A stretch of DNA of 10,033 nt from Clostridia bacterium (GTDB lineage Bacteria; Bacillota; Clostridia; Christensenellales; Aristaeellaceae), in NCBI GenBank assembly GCA_017412445.1, contig JAFPYA010000226.1, positions 1-10,033 on the forward strand. The letters are read 5' to 3'. The position numbers and the translations under genes are program-made. Of this stretch, positions 1 through 5,770 are shown piece by piece (positions within the stretch are counted from its first letter, which is position 1; each line of letters begins with the position of its first letter). The notes beneath the pieces were generated by a model. The model did not search any database and was not told the origin of the DNA. It saw only the letters and a list, made by a program, of their open reading frames with translations.

Positions 1-446
1 CCCAGGTTCTTTTCCAGCTTTTCCCGCTCGGCCACCAGCTTGATGACTTCCTTCTTGGGGAGCACGTCGAACTGGCCGTTCTTTTCCATGGCGTCGATGG
101 CGTTCAGCCGGTCGATCCTGGTGCGGATGGTGCGGAAGTTGGTCAGCGTGCCGCCCAGCCAACGGTTGTTCACGTAGTACATGCCGCATCTCTTGGCCTC
201 GGTCTCGATGGACTCCTGAGCCTGCTTCTTGGTACCTACGAAGAGGATGTCCTTGCCGTCAAGGGCGATGTCGCGCACGAACATGTACGCTTCGTCGATC
301 TTTTTAACGGTCTTCTGCAGGTCGATGATGTAGATGCCGTTGCGCTCGGTGAAGATGTAGGGAGCCATCTTGGGGTTCCAGCGGCGGGTCTGGTGTCCGA
401 AGTGGACGCCGGCTTCGAGCAGTTGCTTCATGGAAATGACTGCCAT
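1..446 (-). CDS. rpsB: 30S ribosomal protein S2, N-terminal part (runs off left edge)
   Basis: Structural protein of the small ribosomal subunit. The reverse strand reads MAVISMKQLLEAGVHFGHQT, then RRWNPKMAPYIFTERNGIYI and later NNRWLGGTLTNFRTIRTRID, which are hallmark S2 sequences. About 148 residues are visible; the C-terminal part (S2 is normally 230-260 aa) lies left of the window. The ATG at 446-444 is set by a perfect AGGAGG at 460-455, 8 bases upstream. It has its own promoter and a leader of about 120 nt, so it is probably not simply co-transcribed with the acp gene upstream. Of its 13 Ile codons in view, 12 are AUC, 1 is AUU and none is AUA. This is the highly expressed codon pattern and contrasts with the AUA-rich genes to the right. 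Identification is secure. Confidence 0.97.
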   Translation of the reverse strand, partial: MAVISMKQLLEAGVHFGHQTRRWNPKMAPYIFTERNGIYIIDLQKTVKKIDEAYMFVRDIALDGKDILFVGTKKQAQESIETEAKRCGMYYVNNRWLGGTLTNFRTIRTRIDRLNAIDAMEKNGQFDVLPKKEVIKLVAEREKLEKNL

Positions 447-454
447 TTGGGTTT

Positions 455-460
455 CCTCCT
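455..460 (-). promoter_or_regulatory. rpsB ribosome binding site
   Basis: A consensus AGGAGG on the reverse strand sits 8 bases before the rpsB ATG and fixes that start. Confidence 0.85.
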
Positions 461-480
461 AAATAATTTGTTTTTCCGCC

Positions 481-562
481 CCGCGCTTCGCCTTTTGCAC
501 GGCACCCGTGAGGGCAACCGCCGCCAAAATCGGCGCGGGTGAGAAATCGCCTGTTTCAGGCG
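481..562 (-). promoter_or_regulatory. structured 5' leader of rpsB, candidate S2 autoregulatory RNA
   Basis: The reverse-strand leader between the predicted start of transcription (about 565) and the rpsB RBS can form three consecutive stems. First, CGCCTG/CAGGCG with a 3-nt loop (562-548). Second, CACCCG/CGGGTG (541-503) enclosing an inner CGCC/GGCG stem. Third, CCGTGC/GCGCGG with one G-U pair (502-481). They abut almost without gaps, followed by an A/T-rich single-stranded stretch carrying the RBS. Ribosomal protein operons are commonly autoregulated through such leaders, and E. coli rpsB is repressed by S2. That this leader binds S2 is inference; only the complementarity is seen. Confidence 0.45.
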
Positions 563-571
563 CTACCAGAC

Positions 572-600
572 ATTATAACACAGGCCTTGCCCATACACAA
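572..600 (-). promoter_or_regulatory. rpsB promoter (sigma-A type, extended -10)
   Basis: On the reverse strand, TTGTGT (600-595) is followed after a 17-bp spacer by a perfect TATAAT (577-572). A TG one base upstream makes an extended -10. The -35 box matches consensus at only three positions, but the extended -10 compensates. It predicts transcription starting near 565. It lies just beyond the terminator of the lipid operon. Confidence 0.75.
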
Positions 601-629
601 GTAAATTTTGCGTTGACAAGGCCATGAAT

Positions 630-672
630 TACAAACAATTAACCGCAAGCCTTGTACAAACGCGGCTTGCGG
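630..672 (-). terminator. intrinsic terminator of the acp-end of the lipid operon
   Basis: A perfect 9-bp stem, CCGCAAGCC/GGCTTGCGG (672-664 with 651-643), has a 12-nt loop. On the reverse strand it is followed by the T-rich run TTAATTGTTTG. It begins 24 bases after the acp stop codon, the expected place for a rho-independent terminator. The T-tract is interrupted, so termination may be incomplete. Confidence 0.7.
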
Positions 673-695
673 CTTACTTTTGCGGGCTTTACGGC

Positions 696-917
696 TTATA
701 TCCTGCTTTCGAGGTAGCCGCACACGTCGCCTACGGTCTCGAATTTTACGAATTCCTTGAACTCAAAGTGAAACGCCTCTTCGATCTCCATGGACATCAT
801 CATAAGCGCCAGCGAGTCAAAGCCCAGATCCTCCATCAGGCGGGTGTCGGGAGTGACGTTGCTGAGGTCAGTGTCGGGCACGACTTTTTGGATGATGGCT
901 TTAAGTTTTTCCAGCAT
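696..917 (-). CDS. acyl carrier protein, atypical
   Basis: 73-aa acyl carrier protein. The GFDSLALM motif holds the Ser35 that would receive 4'-phosphopantetheine, followed by the acidic helix III segment EIEEAF. It carries acyl chains as thioesters in the cytoplasm. Length is normal for an ACP (70-80 aa). Helix II is unusual: two acidic positions of E. coli AcpP after the DSL Ser (Asp38, Glu41) are Ala37 and Met40 here, and the helix is Met-rich (MMMSM). Such positions form the docking face for fatty acid synthase enzymes, so this may be a dedicated carrier rather than the main AcpP; that is inference. The start is 4 bases after the stop of the GNAT gene and its AGGAG-like RBS lies in the end of that gene, indicating translational coupling. 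It is the last gene of the operon. Confidence 0.93.
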   Translation of the reverse strand: MLEKLKAIIQKVVPDTDLSNVTPDTRLMEDLGFDSLALMMMSMEIEEAFHFEFKEFVKFETVGDVCGYLESRI

Positions 918-921
918 AGAT

Positions 922-2046
922 TTACTCTCCTATCTTTTTTATGTATGAGCGCCGGCGCTTGTTCTGGCGGGCGTCAAAATATTTCCACTGGTTCATTACG
1001 GCAAAGTTGTCCTCAAGATTAAGGTTGGTTTCAAATTTTTTGACTCCGCCTTCCTCGAGCAGGTCGAGCATGTAATTGAGGATTATCGCGTTTACGCCCC
1101 TCGCCTGATATTCCGGGCGCACGGCGACCAGGCCCAGGTCCACGGTGGATGGATTCCTCACGGTTTTGAGTATGCGCATAAGCGTCATCGGGGTCAGCCT
1201 GCCGCCGCTCTTCATTACCGCCTTGCCTATGCCCGGAAAGCAGATGCCAAAGCCCACCACTGTGTCGCTTTTGTCGCATATGAACACGGCGTATTCCTTG
1301 TTGACTATGAGCAGAAACTGGCTTATCAGCTCGTCCTGCGCCTCGCGGGTGAGCTTGACCGTGCCGTAGAGGTCTCTGTAGCACACATCGAGGCAGTCGA
1401 AGAAGCCGTCGCGATACTTTTCGATGTATTTGCGCTTGGAGATGCCCTTTGTGGGCGCCACGTGCAGGCGGTTCATTTCAAGCGCGCGCTTGGCGAGGCG
1501 CGAGAGCATTTCGTTGCGCTGCGCGGGCTTTCTCAGTTGAAACTCGAGCCAATCCACGTCCTTTGCGTAGCCCGCGTTTTCGATGAGGCCGCCGGAATAC
1601 TCGTAATTGTACTGCGCCTCGAAGGTCTGCTCCTGATCGAAGCCATCGATGAGCAGCCCCTCGCGGTCGAGGTCGCTGTAGCCAAGAGGCCCGCACACCT
1701 CGGTCATGCCCTGCTCTTTTGCCCAGTCCTCTACGGCGCCCAGCAGCCGCTTTGCCACCTCGAGGTCGTCGATCGTATCGAACCTGCCGAAGCGCGCCTT
1801 TGTCGTGCCGTGGGCGCGGTTGTACTCCTTTTGAAGTATGCCCTGCACGCGCCCCACGGTTTTGCCGTCCTTTACAGCCAGAAAAAACACCGTGTCCGCG
1901 TCCTTCGTGCCGCCGGCCTTGAGTATCTTCATTTCGTCGCCGTAGAGCGCGGGCACGAAATAGGGGTTGCCCCTGTACAATTTCAGCGGGAATTCCACGA
2001 ACTCCTTCATATCCCGTTTGGAGCTAACGGGGCGAATTTCAAGCAT
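922..2046 (-). CDS. two-domain GNAT acyltransferase, YghO / bacterial ceramide synthase-like
   Basis: 374-aa cytosolic protein with two GNAT-type halves. The N-terminal half begins with a segment around RGNPYFVPAL (25-34), typical of the long-GNAT family that includes E. coli YghO and, as I recall, Caulobacter bCerS. It continues through FFLAVKDGKTVGRVQG (54-69). The C-terminal half carries a classic acyl-donor loop, VRPEYQARGVNA (309-320), after the beta-strand VDLGLVAV, and ends with the family-typical basic RRRSYIKK. GNAT enzymes move an acyl group from CoA or ACP to an amine. Neighbours that make acyl-phosphate and acyl-ACP suggest an acyl-ACP donor and a long chain. The acceptor is unknown and no serine palmitoyltransferase is in view. 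The ATG at 2046 is chosen because GGAGG (2057-2053) lies 6 bases upstream; it starts one base after the stop of the DegV gene. Upstream in-frame ATGs lack an RBS and would overlap that gene. Confidence 0.8.
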   Translation of the reverse strand: MLEIRPVSSKRDMKEFVEFPLKLYRGNPYFVPALYGDEMKILKAGGTKDADTVFFLAVKDGKTVGRVQGILQKEYNRAHGTTKARFGRFDTIDDLEVAKRLLGAVEDWAKEQGMTEVCGPLGYSDLDREGLLIDGFDQEQTFEAQYNYEYSGGLIENAGYAKDVDWLEFQLRKPAQRNEMLSRLAKRALEMNRLHVAPTKGISKRKYIEKYRDGFFDCLDVCYRDLYGTVKLTREAQDELISQFLLIVNKEYAVFICDKSDTVVGFGICFPGIGKAVMKSGGRLTPMTLMRILKTVRNPSTVDLGLVAVRPEYQARGVNAIILNYMLDLLEEGGVKKFETNLNLEDNFAVMNQWKYFDARQNKRRRSYIKKIGE

Positions 2047-2047
2047 C

Positions 2048-2950
2048 TCAATCCTCCAATGCTTCATCCGGGCGGCGCAGGAACACAAGACCGTAGCCCG
2101 CGAGCCATGGGCCATTGTGGCAGCCGCTCACGGGGGACATTATGACCGCCTCGTGGTTGGTCTTTACGCCGAATTTGGGCTCGATCTCCTCGAGCGTCTT
2201 TATGAGGCTCGGGCCGGTGTACACGTGCCAGAGCAGGTAGTCCTTGCTGTCGCGCTCGCCTATTATGCCCTTAAGCAATTCGCAGGTGCGGGCGAGTGCC
2301 TTTTTGGGCGTACGCACGCTCTCGAGCGCCACGATTTCGCCCTGCTGGTTAAAGTGCACCACGGGGCAGATATTCAGCATCTGACCCATGAACGCCTTGC
2401 CGCCCTTGAGCCGGCCGTTGTAGATGAGGTAGTCGAGCTTGCCGTCGACGCCCAAGAACTCCTGATGCCTCATCATCCAGCCGGTTTCCTTAAGGATTTC
2501 CTCGCTGCTCTTGCCCTCTTTGGCAAGGCGCGCCGCGGTTATAGCAAGGAAGCCCTCGCCGAAGCAGGTGATCTTCGTGTCGACGACATGGATTTTGATT
2601 TTATCCCTGTAGTCGTGGCTGATGAGGTCTATTTTGTTGAATGTGCCGCCCAGACCCGAGGAGAGCGTGTATATGATTATCTCGTCGTAGCCCTCCGCTA
2701 TCGCCTTCTCTATGGGCGCCTGAATTTCGGCGGTGTCAGGCATGGCGGTCGAGGGCAGATGGTTTTTGGGGTCCTTTATGGTTTCGAGGTAGTTGTAAAA
2801 CTCTACGGGGTTGAGGTCGAGCCCCTCGCGGTACTCCTTGCCGTCATAGATCACATGTATGCGGATTATGTCTATGCCGAGGTTCTTGTATCTTTCGGGC
2901 GCGTAGTCTATGCAGCCCGTGCTGGTGCACATTATTTTGATTTTGGACAT
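2048..2950 (-). CDS. DegV family fatty acid-binding protein (FakB-like)
   Basis: 300-aa DegV family protein. In fatty acid kinase systems the DegV protein (FakB) holds a fatty acid in a buried tunnel and presents its carboxylate to FakA for phosphorylation. Family landmarks are LPSTAMPDTAE (65-75), YTLSSGLGGTFN (94-105), VVDTK (122-126), YNGRLKGGKAFMGQMLNI (177-194) and a C-terminal CHNGP (277-281), corresponding to the usual HTGPG. Thr68, Ser98 and His278 match positions that contact the lipid carboxylate in characterised FakB proteins. The usual TSQP is TAMP here, and the final Gly-rich loop is altered, so ligand choice may differ. It follows plsX by 19 bases with a G-rich RBS, and ends one base before the GNAT start. 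Its place in an operon with fakA and plsX supports the fatty acid role. Confidence 0.9.
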   Translation of the reverse strand: MSKIKIMCTSTGCIDYAPERYKNLGIDIIRIHVIYDGKEYREGLDLNPVEFYNYLETIKDPKNHLPSTAMPDTAEIQAPIEKAIAEGYDEIIIYTLSSGLGGTFNKIDLISHDYRDKIKIHVVDTKITCFGEGFLAITAARLAKEGKSSEEILKETGWMMRHQEFLGVDGKLDYLIYNGRLKGGKAFMGQMLNICPVVHFNQQGEIVALESVRTPKKALARTCELLKGIIGERDSKDYLLWHVYTGPSLIKTLEEIEPKFGVKTNHEAVIMSPVSGCHNGPWLAGYGLVFLRRPDEALED

Positions 2951-2969
2951 TTTTGCTTTCCCCCTTACA

Positions 2970-3935
2970 TCAGGTTTTCTCGTAGAAGGTTCGGTGCTGC
3001 GCGAGGTTCTTGAACATGCCGCAGATGGAAACTATCGCCTTTTCGCCGCTGTTGCCGCGCGCCTTTATCACGGGCTTCTGTATGCCCAGTATGTAGCCGC
3101 CGCCCAGCGACCCAATGTCGTACCTGTCCATGAGGCTCATGCCAAGCTGCATCGCGTCCTTGCTGCCTGTCTTTTTTGCGAAGGTGAACACCTCGGTTAT
3201 CATGCGACGGTAGGTGCCCTCGGTGACCTTCATCACCTGATTGCCCGCAAAGCCGTCCGCGACCAGCACGTCGCATATGCCCGTAAAGCAGGAGCTGCCT
3301 TCAACGTTGCCTATGAAGTTGAGCTCGCTGTCGTTTTCAAGCAGCGGATAGGTCTCCTTGACCAGCTTGTTGCCCTTGCTCGCCTCAGTGCCGTTTGAAA
3401 GCAGGCCGACGCGCGGATTTTCTATGTCGTAGGCCTTGCGCATGAATTCCACGCCGAGATGCGCGAAGTGATGCAGCATCTGGGGCGTGCAGTCCACGGT
3501 TGCGCCCGTGTCCACAAGGCAGGTGTCGCTGCCCTTTTCGTCTGGTATCAGCGCCGCCAGCGCGGGGCGCACGCGGTCGGGCAGGGACAAAAACCTCACG
3601 CACCCCGCGAGCACCGCGCCGGTGTTGCCTGTGGTTATCATGCCGTCAAGGTCTTCCCTTTCGCTCAGCGCCTTCATCGCCACCACCATAGAGGCATCCT
3701 GCTTTTTGTATATGGCCTCGGCGGGATGGTCGTAATTTGTGATGGCCTCGCGCGCGTCGAGTATTTCGTACCTGCCCTCGGGCAGAGCGAACTGCGTAGC
3801 GAACTCACTCGCCTCCTCCGCCTTGCCGACCAGCACGACGCCGAGCTCCGGGTACTTTTCAAGCGCCTGACCCGCGCCCTTCACTATTGCGCCGGGGCCC
3901 TTGTCGGAGCCGTTTATATCTATGATTATCTTCAT
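2970..3935 (-). CDS. plsX: PlsX-like phosphate acyltransferase
   Basis: 321-aa PlsX family enzyme, which interconverts acyl-ACP and acyl-phosphate at the membrane surface. Acyl-phosphate then feeds PlsY in phospholipid synthesis. Recognisable segments are GMITTGNTGAVLAG (98-111), LVDTGATVDCTP (140-151), LLSNGTEASKGN (178-189, usually N-G-E-x-x-KG), GNVEG (209-213), LVADGFAGN (224-232) and a C-terminal RGNSGEKAI. Length fits (320-350 aa). The N-terminal signature, usually DAMGGD, is DINGSD here (6-11), and the central NYDHPAEAI replaces the common S-P-x-x-A(I/V)R stretch, so this is a divergent member. The ATG at 3935 has a perfect AGGAGG 7 bases upstream that overlaps the fakA stop codon. A longer in-frame reading into fakA has no RBS. 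Second gene of the operon. Confidence 0.9.
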   Translation of the reverse strand: MKIIIDINGSDKGPGAIVKGAGQALEKYPELGVVLVGKAEEASEFATQFALPEGRYEILDAREAITNYDHPAEAIYKKQDASMVVAMKALSEREDLDGMITTGNTGAVLAGCVRFLSLPDRVRPALAALIPDEKGSDTCLVDTGATVDCTPQMLHHFAHLGVEFMRKAYDIENPRVGLLSNGTEASKGNKLVKETYPLLENDSELNFIGNVEGSSCFTGICDVLVADGFAGNQVMKVTEGTYRRMITEVFTFAKKTGSKDAMQLGMSLMDRYDIGSLGGGYILGIQKPVIKARGNSGEKAIVSICGMFKNLAQHRTFYEKT

Positions 3936-3946
3936 ACTGCATCCTC

Positions 3947-5584
3947 CTATTCGATGGCGATGAGCCAGTCGTACACGTCCTGCCCGCCGCTTAAGCACTT
4001 CACTTCGCAGTCGGGAAACGCCTCCTCTACTCCGGAAACGAACGCCTCCCGCGCGTTTTCGTCTGAGTCCTTGCCGTAGAACAGCGTGATTATTTCGCTT
4101 AAATCCATGTCCTCGCGCCTGAGCGCCTCCATTGCGGCGCTTTCGGGCGAGTCCTCGGCGCAGGTCATTTTGCCGTCGCATATGGCGATGTACTGCCCCT
4201 GCTTCGCGCTCACGCCCTCGATGGTCGCGTCGCGCACGGCTCTGGTTACCTCTATGCACTTTACGCCCCTTGCGGCGCTCTCAGCGCTCTCGGCCAGCAC
4301 GTCGGGGTCGGTTATGCCGGGCGTTATTACGTTAAGCGCGCCGTAGCCCTGCATGAGGTTTTCGGTTTTTACCACCAGCACGCGGGCGCTGTCGTAGAGC
4401 TCTGCGGCCTGCCGCGCCGCCATGACAATGTTTTTGTTGTTGGGCAAAACCAGTATCGCGCCGCTGCCGCATTTTTTGAAGGCGTCTATGAAATCCTGCG
4501 CCGAGGGGTTTGCGCTCTGGCCGCCCTGTATCACCTCGTCCGCGCCCATCTCCCTGAACAAATTGCCCATGCCCTCGCCGGTTGCAACCGCCACCACGCT
4601 GAAGGGCTTTTGAGGCTTGCGCGCGGTGTACTCCGTGTGGCCCAGCATCATGTTTTCGATTTTAACGGTCAGAAACTCGCCGTAAGCCTGCATTTTGCTT
4701 AAAACCGCGCCCGGCTCAAACGTGTGCACGTGCACCTTAACTATGTCGTCGGTCTTGTAGGCCACAACGCTTTCGCCACCAAGCGCCTTTAAGTCGTCAA
4801 GCACGCATTGAAGCTCGAAGCTGTCGGGGTCGACCCTGTCCGTGGTCAGGCGCAGCAGAAACTCGGTGCAGTAGCCGTACTCGAGCCTGCTGTCGCGGGT
4901 AAAGAGGTCAATATCTACGTTAGGAGCGGCGCTTTGCGCCCTGACGGGCAGGTCACGGGATACCACGGCGCCCGAAAGCGCCTCGAGCATGCCCTGAGTT
5001 ATGTAAACGTAGCCCGCCGCGCCGCTGTCCACCACGTCGGCCTCGGCCAGCACGGGCAGCTTTTGCGGGGTCTCGGCGAGGCTCTGCCGCGCCTGCTCGA
5101 TCAGGTAGGTGTAAAACTCCTCCACGCTGCTGTCCCTGGTGATGCGTTTGGCGGCGTACTCCGCGCTCTCACGGAACACCGTGAGTATTGTGCCCTCGGT
5201 GGGGTTCTGCACCGCCGCATAGCTCCTTGCGATGCCGTTTGTGTAGGCCTCGGCGAGCGCGAGCGCGTCGACTTTGTCGCATTTGGCAAGCGTCTCGCCT
5301 ATGCCCGCGATTATCTGAGAAAGTATTACGCCGCTGTTGCCGCGCGCCGAAAGCAGCACGCCGCGGCTGAAGCCCCTGAAGAACGCGCCCAGATCCTGCG
5401 TGTCGCCGTCCGCCGCGGCGAGCCCGCCCTCTATGGTGCTTTTCATATTGGTGCCCGTGTTGCCGTCCGAAACAGGAAATACGTTCAGATCGTTCAGCTC
5501 CTGCTCGTGGCGGCTGAGCGCCGCAGCGCCGCCCAGAAGCACATCAAAGCATTTGCGCGCGTCGAGCGTCATTGTGTCAGCCAT
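3947..5584 (-). CDS. fakA: FakA-like fatty acid kinase (DhaL/DAK2 domain protein, YloV family)
   Basis: 545-aa protein, the usual length of the FakA/YloV family. FakA transfers phosphate from ATP to the carboxylate of a fatty acid held by FakB. The N-terminal DhaL-type ATP domain (about 8-205) shows NDLNVFPVSDGNTGTNM (31-47), GNSGVILSQ (82-90), PTEGTILTV (128-136) and VDSGAAGY (185-192). A middle domain follows, and the C-terminal domain carries VVAVATGEGMGNLF and LVLPNNKNIVMAA. The metal-binding motif is normally DGDTGTNM; the second Asp is Asn42 here (codon AAC at 5461-5459), which could weaken Mg-ATP binding. ATG at 5584 is preceded by GGGAGA. It is the first gene of a same-strand cluster with plsX, the DegV protein, the GNAT protein and ACP. 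Kinase activity is inferred from family and context. Confidence 0.9.
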   Translation of the reverse strand: MADTMTLDARKCFDVLLGGAAALSRHEQELNDLNVFPVSDGNTGTNMKSTIEGGLAAADGDTQDLGAFFRGFSRGVLLSARGNSGVILSQIIAGIGETLAKCDKVDALALAEAYTNGIARSYAAVQNPTEGTILTVFRESAEYAAKRITRDSSVEEFYTYLIEQARQSLAETPQKLPVLAEADVVDSGAAGYVYITQGMLEALSGAVVSRDLPVRAQSAAPNVDIDLFTRDSRLEYGYCTEFLLRLTTDRVDPDSFELQCVLDDLKALGGESVVAYKTDDIVKVHVHTFEPGAVLSKMQAYGEFLTVKIENMMLGHTEYTARKPQKPFSVVAVATGEGMGNLFREMGADEVIQGGQSANPSAQDFIDAFKKCGSGAILVLPNNKNIVMAARQAAELYDSARVLVVKTENLMQGYGALNVITPGITDPDVLAESAESAARGVKCIEVTRAVRDATIEGVSAKQGQYIAICDGKMTCAEDSPESAAMEALRREDMDLSEIITLFYGKDSDENAREAFVSGVEEAFPDCEVKCLSGGQDVYDWLIAIE

Positions 5585-5602
5585 GAGATTCTCCCTTTGC
5601 CG

Positions 5603-5660
5603 ATTATATTTAAATGATATTCAGCGTCGATATTTTAGCAAAGGTTTATAAACTGAAACT
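5603..5660 (-). promoter_or_regulatory. candidate promoter(s) of the fakA-plsX-degV-GNAT-acp operon
   Basis: Two reverse-strand -10 candidates lie upstream of fakA. TAAAAT (5637-5632), preceded by TGC, makes an extended -10 but has only a poor -35. TATAAT (5608-5603) has TCGACG 16 bases upstream, but would start transcription almost at the RBS. The first gives a more normal leader. Choosing between them from sequence is not possible. Confidence 0.4.
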
Positions 5661-5665
5661 AAACT

Positions 5666-5701
5666 TTTGACGGCGGTTAATGTTATTTAACCGCCGTCAA
5701 A
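5666..5701. repeat. perfect 15-bp inverted repeat between kinase gene and fakA operon
   Basis: TTTGACGGCGGTTAA (5666-5680) and its exact complement (5687-5701) flank a 6-nt centre. It lies in the 186-base gap after the histidine kinase stop and before fakA. On neither strand is the stem followed by a clean T-run (reverse strand: AGTTTAGTTTC), so it is not a textbook terminator, although it could end the kinase transcript weakly. It could instead be an operator: its centre is about 58 bp upstream of the start predicted from the TAAAAT promoter. Confidence 0.85.
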
Positions 5702-5770
5702 GCAGAAATTGGTATTAAACGGAACAAAGAATGAAAGGAATTACAAAAACAGACATACCACCGCAGCGGT

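Noticed and set aside
613..641. Perfect TTGACA on the plus strand, possible rightward promoter
   Set aside because: The sequence 17 bases downstream (CAATTA) is not a -10 box and no plus-strand gene follows; the visible terminator and promoter there serve the minus strand.
1967..3013. Long plus-strand open frame (about 348 codons) opposite the DegV gene
   Set aside because: It is a mirror of the GC-rich minus-strand coding genes; the protein has no recognisable family, no RBS, and crosses the ends of three well-supported genes.
4808..5617. Plus-strand open frame of about 269 codons opposite fakA
   Set aside because: It is antisense to conserved FakA motifs and its translation looks like low-complexity shadow sequence rich in Arg, Ala and Val.
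5759..5769. Short palindrome ACCGC-A-GCGGT just after the kinase stop
   Set aside because: Five-base arms are too short to stand out in GC-rich DNA and no T-run follows on the reverse strand.
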